Of a stretch of DNA of 64,000 nucleotides, positions 51,201 to 54,989 are shown in pieces; the first letter of the stretch is position 1; every line of letters starts with the position of its first letter. The translations under genes and the position numbers were made by a program. Where the stretch lies: positions 1,225,861 to 1,289,860 of the forward strand of contig NW_019091491.1 in assembly GCF_001949145.1 (NCBI RefSeq). The letters are read 5' to 3'. This DNA is from Acanthaster planci (Eukaryota; Echinodermata; Asteroidea; Valvatida; Acanthasteridae). The notes under the pieces were generated by a model. That model saw only the letters and a list, made by a program, of their open reading frames with translations. It was not told where the DNA came from and searched no databases.

Positions 51201-52341
51201 AGCCGTACTCATTCGTGAGTGTCTTATCAAGGGATGAAACAATTCTTAATCCAAACTTGTCATGTTTCTAGCTCCCAAAGGATTGTTTATGTTCTTTGTA
51301 CTTTAGTACTTCAGCTTTCACTTCATGTGGTGTAGTACTTGTTGCTTGGTTCTCATCCTGTCATCCTTTGCTCTCATCATTTTCCCTATTTCAATCCTTC
51401 TCAAGGTCGTCTCTTTCTTTGTGACATACAACTTAACAATGCTTTCATCTANNNNNNNNNNNNNNNNNNNNNNNNNNNNNNNNNNNNNNNNNNNNNNNNN
51501 NNNNNNNNNNNNNNNNNNNNNNNNNNNNNNNNNNNNNNNNNNNNNNNNNNNNNNNNNNNNNNNNNNNNNNNNNNNNNNNNNNNNNNNNNNNNNNNNNNNN
51601 NNNNNNNNNNNNNNNNNNNNNNNNNNNNNNNNNNNNNNNNNNNNNNNNNNNNNNNNNNNNNNNNNNNNNNNNNNNNNNNNNNNNNNNNNNNNNNNNNNNN
51701 NNNNNNNNNNNNNNNNNNNNNNNNNNNNNNNNNNNNNNNNNNNNNNNNNNNNNNNNNNNNNNNNNNNNNNNNNNNNNNNNNNNNNNNNNNNNNNNNNNNN
51801 NNNNNNNNNNNNNNNNNNNNNNNNNNNNNNNNNNNNNNNNNNNNNNNNNNNNNNNNNNNNNNNNNNNNNNNNNNNNNNNNNNNNNNNNNNNNNNNNNNNN
51901 NNNNNNNNNNNNNNNNNNNNNNNNNNNNNNGGACCTGTCAGGGGTATGATATGTTAGCAGTTTTCATCCACCTGGGTTAAAGATGCGAGGTTTCTGTGGT
52001 ACCCTCGCTATTTCTCATGGCGACATTGGCAGAGATTCCAGTAACAGCCGAACCCCTTGTCCGTCTTTCAGTCCTTCAGGGCGTGGCGTATGCAGGCCGC
52101 GCCTGCCAACAATGGCCTGCGACGGGACCTCCTGAATTGGCGACTGCACGCTGCCTTCCGGGTGTGGCGTGAGCGCACGCAGGGCGCCGACAACGACCAG
52201 TCCTGCAGTTCCAGTCTCAGCAACCACTCCTCCTCGGCTGGCTACACCAGCTCGTCGGGGGCCAGCGAGCTGGCGGGGATCTGGAACAATGCACAGAGAG
52301 GCAGAATGGTCGGTGGGGAGGGTGGGACAGCCCCACAGTGA
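8216..52341 (+). CDS. giant Sfi1-family centrin-binding-repeat protein (protein SFI1 homolog-like), 33 coding exons
   Basis: Sfi1-family proteins are long helices whose Trp-centred repeats each bind a centrin; they act at centrosomes, basal bodies or spindle poles. Joining the exons below gives 9,582 coding bases (about 3,193 residues), with every splice phase matching from ATG 8229 to TGA 52341. Residues 1-1109 are polar and Ser-rich. Residues 1110-1810 and 2250-3150 carry repeats such as RAFLGWKAAI, RIFEGWRKTA, KAFWDWRKYT and RHFMEWRQTA, more than 50 by my count. Residues about 1815-2247 are a Ser/Pro-rich insert. Human SFI1 is much shorter (about 1,240 residues, some two dozen repeats), so orthology to SFI1 is likely but not proven; another centrin-binding repeat family is possible. 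A gap at 51452-51930 could hide one more exon. Confidence 0.85.
9441..9525. repeat. two consecutive hairpins made of GTGGGGTACC units
   Basis: CCTTGTGGGGTACC (9441-9454) is the exact inverse of GGTACCCCACAAGG (9467-9480), with a 12-base loop. Directly after it TTTGTGGGGTAC and GGTACCCCACAAG form a second, shorter-looped hairpin (about 9495-9525). All four arms are the same unit. Confidence 0.7.
10501..10745. mobile_element. MITE with about 45-base terminal inverted repeats
   Basis: The left end (ACCCACTCTGTGAAAATGAG then CCAGAGCCACTTT) is matched inverted by the right end (AAAGTGGCTCTG, then CTCATTTTCACAGAGTGGGT). The centre is AT-rich and non-coding. The element is flanked on both sides by ACATGT repeats. 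Confidence 0.7.
12247..12498. mobile_element. MITE family B, copy 1 (ends GGGTAATTCCAG)
   Basis: The ends GGGTAATTCCAGAAATTAGG and CCTAATATCTGGAATTACCC are inverted repeats. Inside are GTCCCTGTCAC and, near the other end, ACAGGGACACGAAAATGTC. Relatives lie at 19599-19840 (inverted) and 23693-23957. Confidence 0.75.
16755..16866. repeat. dense ACATGT satellite block
   Basis: This block is about 110 bases of nearly pure ACATGTAC units with periodic ACGTGT variants. Because the unit is self-complementary, both strands read alike and the block can fold into many alternative hairpins. It is the longest such run in the window; shorter runs occur by the dozen from about 6230 to 23120. Confidence 0.85.
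19599..19840. mobile_element. MITE family B, copy 2 (inverted)
   Basis: The copy starts GGATAATTCCAGAAATTAGG and ends CCTTAATTTCTGGAAT. Its interior is the reverse complement of copy 1: the ACACTTTTGG/GTGACATTT end is now at the left. It is flanked by ACATGT repeats. Confidence 0.7.
20171..20375 (+). CDS. Sfi1-family gene exon 2
   Basis: The acceptor is TTCAAACTTCAG and the donor TTCAG|GTAATC. The frame starts ELTRTPEQWLVEPLQRLSLG and ends in KECLPS. The exon enters in phase 0 and leaves in phase 1, exactly joining exons 1 and 3, which is the main support. There is no known domain. Confidence 0.7.
20376..20941. other. intron 2
   Basis: I see nothing recognisable apart from splice signals. 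The open frame that appears to start at 20866 runs through the acceptor at 20940-20941; its first 25 or so residues are intronic. Confidence 0.5.
20942..22788 (+). CDS. Sfi1-family gene exon 3 (616-residue polar exon)
   Basis: The acceptor is TTTTCTTCAAACAG and the donor AGCAAT|GTAAGT. The exon encodes a long, Ser/His/Asn-rich, probably disordered segment with a basic patch (RRVRRTSKKPR), then an acidic/basic run (KKLDEEKDAEEQDKDKD), and a late SPIDLKPRKFLNSSRSR. It enters in phase 1 and leaves in phase 0. There are no Sfi1 repeats. Near the end (22699-22714) the ACATGT repeat itself is translated as YMYMYV. Confidence 0.85.
23179..23270 (+). CDS. Sfi1-family gene exon 4
   Basis: The exon lies between TTTTCAATTGCAG and GAAAG|GTAAAG. 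It reads LQHLARVPKPLKSEGVPKKR then HTMTASTAPER, and goes from phase 0 to phase 2. It is short and basic. Confidence 0.7.
23398..24112. mobile_element. element with AGTCATGGAAA repeats (CAGGGTTCCC end), interrupted by a MITE
   Basis: The left end reads CAGGGTTCCCAGAGTCATGG and the right end approaches GGATAACCCTTG. The interior (CTGCTTTCGTGAGACGAAGG, GGCTGTTATTG, TTTTCAGATTTCT) is matched by 45705-46160. The MITE at 23693-23957 sits inside it, splitting one of the CATGGAAA stretches. Confidence 0.6.
23693..23957. mobile_element. MITE family B, copy 3, nested
   Basis: The ends TGGGTCATTCTATAAATTTG and CAAATTTATAGAATGACCCA are inverted. The interior shares GTCCCTGTCACATC, TTTCCAAGAGT.ATTAATT and CAGGGACACAAAAATGTCA with copies 1 and 2, but the outermost bases differ, so this is a subfamily. 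Confidence 0.7.
24489..24609 (+). CDS. Sfi1-family gene exon 5
   Basis: The acceptor is CTTGTTTCCAG and the donor CCAAG|GTACCG. It is read in the frame set by exon 4 (phase 2 in, phase 0 out): SPLTLSSSTSPRRTFSILWA then FKILDILHSAPPDMQEELVTK. FSILWAF is the first, weak Trp-centred motif. Confidence 0.7.
24610..25376. other. intron 5
   Basis: No gene is seen here. There are short ACATGT-type runs near 25098-25130 and 25222. Confidence 0.5.
25377..25456 (+). CDS. Sfi1-family gene exon 6
   Basis: The acceptor is TTGTTTGTTCAG and the donor GAATAG|GTCAGT. The exon encodes LYWFRRWHRNVRLIRVQKEE then RKEQWNR, the first clear Sfi1-type repeat. It goes from phase 0 to phase 2. Confidence 0.75.
25785..25910 (-). 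repeat. SINE-like element with a tRNA-type B box on the minus strand
   Basis: The plus strand reads ACTTGCCCAAGGACACAACA, then GGGATTCAAACCC (a reversed B box), then a decayed reversed tRNA-like head with AACCACGGGGCCACA. This arrangement is typical of widespread tRNA-derived SINEs in animals. It lies in intron 6. Confidence 0.5.
25979..26198 (+). CDS. Sfi1-family gene exon 7
   Basis: The acceptor is TTGTCTTCAG and the donor GCCGTT|GTGAGT. It reads RAVSHCRHRLLARCVRTWRL and later KGVHGLWWAVSQSRQEIEG, two repeats. It goes from phase 2 to phase 0. Its last residues HFAVV join exon 8 WRDL to complete a third repeat across the intron. Confidence 0.8.
26467..26612 (+). CDS. Sfi1-family gene exon 8
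   Basis: The acceptor is CAAATGCAG and the donor TACAA|GTAAGG. It reads WRDLCQVRTERAQLLEKLAA then KRSITVIFQTWKERYNFAQK. It goes from phase 0 to phase 2. Confidence 0.85.
26613..27485. other. intron 8
   Basis: No exon is required by phase and no repeat family is recognised. The open frame at 26576-26890 is read-through of exon 8 in another frame. Confidence 0.5.
27486..27662 (+). CDS. Sfi1-family gene exon 9
   Basis: The acceptor is CTCATTTGCAG and the donor TACAG|GTGAGT, phase 2 to phase 2. Repeats are LLTRGLQRWKLFTSQ and MTVRKAWCTIKAVYAQ. Confidence 0.85.
27992..28183 (+). CDS. Sfi1-family gene exon 10
   Basis: The acceptor is ACTCTCCCAG and the donor AAAAAG|GTACAG, phase 2 to phase 2. 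Repeats are HKLLSAVLRTWVRGSQ and GLVRVHFKRWKEELF. Confidence 0.85.
28225..28560 (+). pseudogene. LINE reverse-transcriptase C-terminal remnant
   Basis: From 28237 the plus strand reads SLQILQNSAARMITETR, a stop, then FESISPSY...TFKVLVLTW.IHEIAPVYLHELI. This is the end of a non-LTR (CR1/L2/Jockey-like) reverse transcriptase, where LQNSAAR, a LHWLPV region and APxYL are characteristic. The HWLP core is degraded to IIPWI, stops interrupt it, and only the tail survives. Confidence 0.75.
28840..29070 (+). CDS. Sfi1-family gene exon 11
   Basis: The acceptor is CATTTGATCAG and the donor CTGAG|GTAGGT, phase 2 to phase 2. Three repeats: YVWDLWTLRLQ, KQRIFTRWMQVARRQ and LQMVFGNWRSYVNK. Confidence 0.88.
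29312..29398 (+). CDS. Sfi1-family gene exon 12 (tentative, possible cassette exon)
   Basis: A frame following GTAAACAG reads REWHRQYRNLFCLWRERAKS, which looks like a repeat, and a GTATCA donor at 29399 gives phase 2 in and phase 2 out. The length is 87 bases, so it can be skipped without a frameshift. The acceptor has a poor pyrimidine tract. Exon 11 can also join exon 13 directly. Confidence 0.35.
29399..30630. other. intron 12
   Basis: I see no gene and no repeat that I recognise. The open frame continuing after exon 12 to 29564 has one more Trp motif (LHEVWTRHL), but I found no splice signals that would use it. Confidence 0.4.
30631..30863 (+). CDS. Sfi1-family gene exon 13
   Basis: The acceptor is TCACCATCGTTAG and the donor AAGAG|GTGAGA, phase 2 to phase 1. 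Repeats are KQRTLQTWTSRLRDC, AAQRAWSKNC and LRAVSKWKERVRRRQ. Confidence 0.85.
31260..31446 (+). CDS. Sfi1-family gene exon 14 (3' edge uncertain)
   Basis: The acceptor is CCCTTGTATCAAAG, phase 1. It reads DAFRRWVREFRLALQDHQRA and LLRLLLSWQLLVKESK. The phase of exon 15 requires a phase-2 donor; the best is ACAAA|GTCTGT at 31447, which is a weak site. The frame stays open to a TAA near 31490. Confidence 0.7.
31447..32631. other. intron 14
   Basis: One short ACATGTACATGT run lies at 31652-31672. I see no other recognisable feature. Confidence 0.45.
32632..32736 (+). CDS. Sfi1-family gene exon 15
   Basis: The acceptor is CCTACAACTCAAG and the donor TGGAG|GTAGGT, phase 2 to phase 2. It reads SFDAWREVVFRKRTCKKYQA and ends LGSAFKTWR. 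Two repeats. Confidence 0.8.
32737..33829. other. intron 15
   Basis: A partial copy of the AGAGAGGGCGC element (minus orientation) lies at about 33662-33690. Otherwise I see nothing recognisable. Confidence 0.45.
33830..34055 (+). CDS. Sfi1-family gene exon 16
   Basis: The acceptor is TTCTCTGTAG and the donor GGCAAG|GTAAGA, phase 2 to phase 0. Textbook repeats are LTRAFLGWKAAIQWQ and MVRRIFEGWRKTAEE. Confidence 0.9.
34132..34388. mobile_element. MITE with about 35-base ends (TGGGCCATTCCATGAGG)
   Basis: The left end TGGGCCATTCCATGAGGTTG then GGGCACAATTTGTGA is matched inverted at the right (TCACAAATTGTGCCCC, then CAACCTCATGGAATGACCCA). Size and the TGGGTCATTC-like outer bases resemble the nested MITE at 23693-23957, so the two may be related subfamilies. 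Confidence 0.75.
34540..34715 (+). CDS. Sfi1-family gene exon 17
   Basis: The acceptor is TTTTCACCGTCAG and the donor GCCAG|GTGCGT, phase 0 to phase 2. Repeats are KTLLFKKWSKSTRQQ and IRAAYKQWKRQFLVQ. Confidence 0.88.
34716..35573. other. intron 17
   Basis: I see nothing recognisable beyond a few GTACA-rich stretches near 34775-34830. Confidence 0.45.
35574..36927 (+). CDS. Sfi1-family gene exon 18 (Ser/Pro-rich insert)
   Basis: The acceptor is GTGTCTTTGCAG and the donor CAAAGG|GTGAGT, phase 2 to phase 0. The first 40 residues finish the first repeat block (LLHRVFLAWHQETRS). The remaining 410 are rich in Ser, Pro, Gln and Gly with many Ser-Pro pairs (LSPLSPRSRMHF, SPRSPDLSKSL), no tryptophan repeats and no known domain. 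It is likely a disordered, phosphorylatable region. It lies between two repeat blocks, not at the end of the protein. Confidence 0.9.
36928..37572. other. intron 18
   Basis: A few isolated ACATGTAC units (37098, 37265). No other feature is seen. Confidence 0.45.
37573..37779 (+). CDS. Sfi1-family gene exon 19
   Basis: The acceptor is AATCTCTGTCACAG and the donor CATTGG|GTGAGT, phase 0 to phase 0. Repeats are SIILHWRLWPAS, AAFNQWLDYVRYRK and RRALATWQRRCYVE. The second repeat block begins here. Confidence 0.9.
37876..37953. mobile_element. half copy of the TTCACAATAG MITE
   Basis: It matches the left half of the element at 60616-60768 (TTCACAATAG.GCACTCCAAG, then CAACGTGTTGGCCAATCAC and GCGAAATCTGTCGA). 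The right half is missing. Confidence 0.65.
38434..38577 (+). CDS. Sfi1-family gene exon 20
   Basis: The acceptor is GACTGTTTTTCAG and the donor ACAAAG|GTATGG, phase 0 to phase 0. Repeats are KAIHLMTWMQHSQDH and LASAFHFWKTK. Confidence 0.87.
38994..39196 (+). CDS. Sfi1-family gene exon 21
   Basis: The acceptor is CTCGCCCTGCAG and the donor AAAGAG|GTGCGG, phase 0 to phase 2. Repeats are AVLSIVHNWKGYVQQ and ARECFRSWKLRTWQI. Confidence 0.88.
39281..39856 (+). mobile_element. 580-base element with TTAACCACTT...CCGGG ends, copy 1
   Basis: The left end TTAGCCACTTCGCGCCGGG and the right end (inverted TTAACCGCTTTGTG) are related inverted repeats. The same element lies in the opposite orientation at 44038-44627, matching over GGGCCAGATTAGC, CGCTCATCACTGGAG and CTTTTGTCCCCGGTGGTAAT. 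It has no open frame. Confidence 0.75.
40235..40325 (+). CDS. Sfi1-family gene exon 22
   Basis: The acceptor is TTCCTTCCACTACAG and the donor CTGTTG|GTAAGC, phase 2 to phase 0. It reads RCLVAWAVWSREATARREKL then QSFQTRRIKLL. Confidence 0.85.
40331..40544. mobile_element. hAT-like non-autonomous element (CAGTGGCGTAAC end)
   Basis: It begins CAGTGGCGTAACCGGGCTAC, the classic hAT-type terminus, and ends ACTTACATCACTACTG, a diverged inverse. The interior is G/C-rich with a run of thirteen G and GGGGGCACTC-like repeats. It starts at the sixth base of intron 22, directly after the donor. Confidence 0.6.
40782..40971. mobile_element. MITE with TTAACCCCTTC ends (copy 2, inverted)
   Basis: The left end TTAACCCCTTCACTCTGGGA and right end TTAAGGGGCTAA are inverted. 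The interior is the reverse complement of 3282-3470 (TGTGTGAGGATTAGTGCATACC, GGGCCTGCTGCTGGACAAAG). Confidence 0.7.
41299..41561 (+). CDS. Sfi1-family gene exon 23
   Basis: The acceptor is GAATTTGTAG and the donor CAGAAG|GTATGT, phase 0 to phase 2. Repeats are VFHCWQSHLTKLQ, LRNIVRTWSTYIASK and MVVEAWKSWKRQVQR. Confidence 0.9.
41562..42913. other. intron 23
   Basis: No gene or repeat family is recognised; the sequence is AT-rich with isolated ACATGT units near 42197 and 42243. Confidence 0.45.
42914..43175 (+). CDS. Sfi1-family gene exon 24
   Basis: The acceptor is TTTCCTCTTCAG and the donor AAGTTG|GTAAGG, phase 2 to phase 0. Repeats are RHLLAWHIHASRQQT, NSLQAWRRARCASQ and IRKAFWDWRKYTRH. 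Confidence 0.9.
43631..43869 (+). CDS. Sfi1-family gene exon 25
   Basis: The acceptor is AAAACATTTTAG and the donor CGGAAG|GTTAGA, phase 0 to phase 2. Repeats are LHKWRSRCVKQK, LRVAHHWRKQAQRS and QALEAWMLAWQQQRR. Confidence 0.88.
44038..44627 (-). mobile_element. 590-base element with TTAACCACTT...CCGGG ends, copy 2 (inverted)
   Basis: The ends TTAATCACTTCATGCCGGG and CCCGGCAGCAAGTGGTTAA form 19-base inverted repeats. The interior is the reverse complement of the copy at 39281-39856. Confidence 0.75.
44891..44981 (+). CDS. Sfi1-family gene exon 26
   Basis: The acceptor is CAACGGTTGTAG and the donor AAAATG|GTAAGC, phase 2 to phase 0. It has the same length and phases as exon 22. It reads RCLSAWCTFASNRRQRQTAL then QLWQNNKCRKM. 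Confidence 0.85.
45295..45570. mobile_element. MITE with GGTCACTTGGGAG ends and an internal hairpin
   Basis: AAATAGGTCACTTGGGAGAC at the left matches, inverted, TGCCTCCCAAGTGACCCATT at the right. Inside, TAGGGAGACATT and AATGTCTCCCTA (about 45357-45384) form a tight hairpin, and the same GGGAGACAT unit appears three times in the left half. Confidence 0.7.
45705..46160. mobile_element. second copy of the AGTCATGGAAA element, with a nested insertion
   Basis: It begins AGGGTTTCCACAGTCATTGA and shares blocks with 23398-24112 (GATGACGGACTAACGATAAATTTGCAGGCT region, TTTTCAGATTTCTGTTGGATG). The AGAGAGGGCGC element (45916-46000, minus) lies within it. The right edge is unclear. Confidence 0.55.
45916..46000 (-). 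repeat. AGAGAGGGCGC interspersed repeat, copy in minus orientation
   Basis: The minus strand reads GAGCTGGAACAAGAGAGGGC then GCAATTTTCCTAGCAACGAAG. Other copies are at 48580-48705, 56258-56345 and 60151-60295. Confidence 0.7.
46359..46541 (+). CDS. Sfi1-family gene exon 27
   Basis: The acceptor is GATTCCTGGCAG and the donor GCCAAG|GTACAT, phase 0 to phase 0. Repeats are LSASFEKWRKNHRRC and LLAAVVRAWHHVTME. Confidence 0.85.
46542..47348. other. intron 27
   Basis: No repeat family or exon is recognised. The open frame at 46897-47166 has no splice signals or motif to support it. Confidence 0.45.
47349..47466 (+). CDS. Sfi1-family gene exon 28
   Basis: The acceptor is TCATCACTTCCAG and the donor GTCGAG|GTGATC, phase 0 to phase 1. 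It reads AWQHWQKALSNTQAAMQVAE and HAIFRALRDWCRG. Confidence 0.82.
47871..48015 (+). CDS. Sfi1-family gene exon 29
   Basis: The acceptor is TCTCCCATATACAG and the donor AGCAA|GTATGT, phase 1 to phase 2. It has one repeat, LKAMFAQWKTEASKK, and is otherwise basic helix. Confidence 0.82.
48580..48705 (+). repeat. AGAGAGGGCGC interspersed repeat
   Basis: It reads CTGAGCTGGACCAAGAGAGG then GCGCAATTTCCCC, and 60 bases later GCTGGTTCGCAAACGAGTAT and GAAATGCACGTGTTA. The same two blocks recur in order at 56258-56345 and 60151-60295. Confidence 0.7.
48961..49338 (+). CDS. Sfi1-family gene exon 30 (four repeats)
   Basis: The acceptor is GGGTTCTTTCAG and the donor CATCAG|GTATCA, phase 2 to phase 2. It is the longest pure-repeat exon: VLHKWAVVVQRN, KAAFWVWASQLRR, LGRHFMEWRQTALAS and KQGWSVWRRRATERV. 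Confidence 0.92.
49662..49797 (+). CDS. Sfi1-family gene exon 31
   Basis: The acceptor is TTTGGCCCTCTTCAG and the donor GCCTTG|GTAAGC, phase 2 to phase 0. It reads SKMVLSSWLTEARVGRLRRK then KKYALIWKNGSRMAH. Confidence 0.87.
49798..50590. other. intron 31
   Basis: No recognisable feature. The open frame to 49875 is read-through of exon 31. Confidence 0.45.
50591..50701 (+). CDS. Sfi1-family gene exon 32
   Basis: The acceptor is CTCTTTGTGAACAG and the donor GAGCAG|GTCAGT, phase 0 to phase 0. It reads DVYSSMRKVWVVWRRRMIQS then LMSKTMQQHSDRQLREQ. Confidence 0.85.
50702..51451. repeat. pyrimidine-rich, degenerate TACTC/AGTACT tract ending at the gap
   Basis: The plus strand is strongly T/C-rich and repeats short variants of ACTCAAGTACTTT at irregular spacing of about 25-40 bases (for example near 50876, 50930, 50952, 51018, 51073 and 51304). 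It looks like an old minisatellite. The assembly breaks at its end. Confidence 0.4.
51452..51930. other. assembly gap (479 N)
   Basis: Unknown sequence inside intron 32. Exons 32 and 33 join in phase 0 without it, but a further exon with a length divisible by three could be hidden. Confidence 0.99.
52072..52341 (+). CDS. Sfi1-family gene exon 33, terminal
   Basis: The acceptor is TTGTCCGTCTTTCAG. It encodes two last repeats (SFRAWRMQAAPAN and HAAFRVWRERTQGAD), then a Ser-rich tail with SSSLSNHSSSAGYTSSSGAS, and ends at TGA 52339-52341. Confidence 0.88.
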   Translation, partial: SFRAWRMQAAPANNGLRRDLLNWRLHAAFRVWRERTQGADNDQSCSSSLSNHSSSAGYTSSSGASELAGIWNNAQRGRMVGGEGGTAPQ

Positions 52342-52765
52342 CTCCCTTTAGGAGGGACTCCTTTACCAGGGGAGGGACTCCCTTATCAGGGGAGGGACAT
52401 TGTGTGCCTTTAGTCCATCGGCCGCATCCTAGGCAGCTATTAGGCTTCTCTAGGCCTGATTGCACAGAAAAGAGTACGGATGACTTCAACTAGACCCATC
52501 AAGAGAATGACAACAATGACACAGTTGCCAGCATAAACCTCAACTCTGGACAGATTATTAAAGCCGGAGATTCACAAAACTTTGAGAAAGTGTTACCTCA
52601 GTCTGATACAGCTGAAAATTATTTTTATTTGGTATTCATTTTATCCTTAATAAGTGTGTAATATTTGCTGTTATACTTCTTTTATGGTGTCTACTTTTTT
52701 TACCCAATATTTGTTCTTAAGCTACTGCAGTTGATAACCTCTAGATGTGGACATAGAGATTCCAG

Positions 52766-52792
52766 AAGGTAATCTCTTAAAGAGATTACCTT
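52766..52792. repeat. perfect 13-base-arm palindrome
   Basis: AAGGTAATCTCTT and AAGAGATTACCTT flank a single A. It lies 425 bases after the Sfi1-family stop, so it could be in the 3' UTR or form a transcript-end hairpin. No poly(T) context suggests a bacterial-type terminator. Confidence 0.6.
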
Positions 52793-52970
52793 TTGTATGA
52801 AAAACCCTGATCTAAAGGTCTTATTAGTGTGCTGTTCAAGCATATTGTGAGAAATGAGTTTTTGTATTTGGCCTATGCTGAGAAGTGCAATAGTCTGGTT
52901 AGAGCAAAGACCTCTATGCAAATGTATCTGTAACAAAATACAGATTTTCGTACCCGCATTTCAAAGTAAA

Positions 52971-53219
52971 CAGGGTTCCTGCGGCCTGGAAAAGTCATGG
53001 AAATTTGTTTTCGTTTTCCAGGCCTGGAAAAGTCATGGAAGTTTTTAAACAATGTGTGGGATTTCTATTATCAAAAATAAGTGCATAAATTGTGTGATTT
53101 TATTCGCAACTTAAAGGTCTAAATAGTCCAAGAAATTGCTTTATTGGGTCATGGATTTTCATAATTTGGTCATGGGAAAAGTCATGGAATTTAATTGTCC
53201 TTTAGGCGCAGGAACCCTG
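52971..53219. mobile_element. MITE with CAGGGTTCCT ends and AGTCATGGAA units
   Basis: The left end CAGGGTTCCTGCGGCCTGGA is matched by GCAGGAACCCTG at the right. The interior repeats AAAAGTCATGGAA four times. It appears to be a short relative of the elements at 23398 and 45705. Confidence 0.7.
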
Positions 53220-54989
53220 TGTAAACCTTCAGTTATTGTTATAAATCTCAGCTATAATGAACTCCTTCTATTTATACAAGTAGCATTTATGAACAATTCT
53301 GCTGTGGAATCGAAGACATCTGTGTATAATTACAATACTACAAAATCACAGTACTTCACTACCGGGCAACTACCGAAACGCCTTGGTGGGAAAAATAGTC
53401 TTGGACTCGGAGTAAAACTTTAACCCCTCTATGCTTGAAACAAGTGACGGAGTACAGGTTTTTTCGTCATACCCCTTCCCCTTTTTTATAATGCATCTGA
53501 CTGAGAAAGTAAAGTATGTAGTTATGTCTGACAGAATTTTGGCCCAAGTGGATTCCTTTCAGACCTCCAAGCATTATACCTCCCTATCTGGTGTTCAGTC
53601 ATACTTTTCTGTCACAAGTGTCGCTCTTTGTGGTTTAACTTGGAAACACTGTTAGGATGTTTTCCTATCCCCCACCTCCACGCTGTTTGTACATGCATGT
53701 ATATGGTTTATTTGTGGCCCCTTTTTTGAGTACTTTAAGTGTTCGCATCAACTTCAAAGTTTCCGTGTGTGGGGATCCTCGCTGCGACCCGCGGAAGAAG
53801 TTTGCCAAATAGTAAGGTCATAATAATCTGGCCAATTCCTATTTGGCTCATACTGAAACTAAGCACTTACATGTACATATAGAAACATCGTCCTGTTTAT
53901 TTCATTGCATTTTAGTGACTTCTTTGTTGATAGATATGAACACCTGATCCCACTACCCACCACTGTTAAACACATGAGGCTTTCACTGAGAAATAACCCT
54001 GTTCGGAATAGGGCCGAAATGTTCATGTATCATGGTGTTTCAATAAAATAACACATTTGAACCTTTGAGTCTTTGATCGAAAGATTGTTAGGCCTATAAA
54101 GAAACCAAGCATGGGTAAGGGGCCCACACCCTACCGTTTTTGAAGTTGTGAAGTTTATTAGATTTTGCACAAATTCTGATAAAAACATTGTCACTGAGCG
54201 TCGTCATGTTGCCCCGACTTCATAGCAAATTTCTGGAAGCATCAGTACACGCAAATAGGGTCAGCCTTGAAGTATTCCGATCAACGGGATATGACGTGAG
54301 GTTTTTGATTGGAAATTGCGTCTGGTGTTGCTGCATATAAAAACGGAAATAGTTTATCGTGTTGGTGTGATGATTTCCGTTAGAAAAGTGAAATTCGGCT
54401 CCATTCGACGCCTAGCTATATAGGCCTACACTCCAGCGACATCGAAAAAAACGTGAGAAGGCTGAGTAGGACGACGGTGACCGTTGGAGATAAAGCTTTT
54501 TGGGTTGAGTCGGTAGGCAAGTGTGCCTGTAAAAGCGAATACTCTGCTCAGTTCGATTGTTGGCGACTACTTCAACTGCTGATGACATAGCTGTTTTGTA
54601 AGTTTTGATATGTGCGTAACTAGAAAACGTCCACGAAGCCTGGAAATTTGCATCAGAAACAGGATGGGCATGCTACCCCATGCACACTTGCCTGATTTGA
54701 ATTGAAATAAATGTGCTTTAAACTCTGGGATGCAATTTTGAAATTTTCATTTCAAGAAATTTTGCGGGATTTATCGTGGTTCTAATGAATGAGGTGAATG
54801 TGAAGAGCTTTATATGAAAACATAAACTTACAGAAAAGGGAAGACAGAGAAAGACAAAAAATAAGGAAACGAGATCTTATCTGTCTGTTTGCCAACAGAA
54901 CAGAGGGCTTTTTCGCATTGATTTGCAATTTTGAACAGTTTGTGTATACTGGAAAAGTAAAAGCAAAAAATTAGTCAGTGAATATAATT

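Noticed and set aside
51325-51980. Two open frames of about 210 residues spanning the gap
   Set aside because: Almost all codons are N. They are artefacts of translating the gap.
54300-54420. TATA-like CATATAAAAACGG as a promoter
   Set aside because: No coding exon or transcript start follows within reach that I can support, so it is only mentioned in the regional note.
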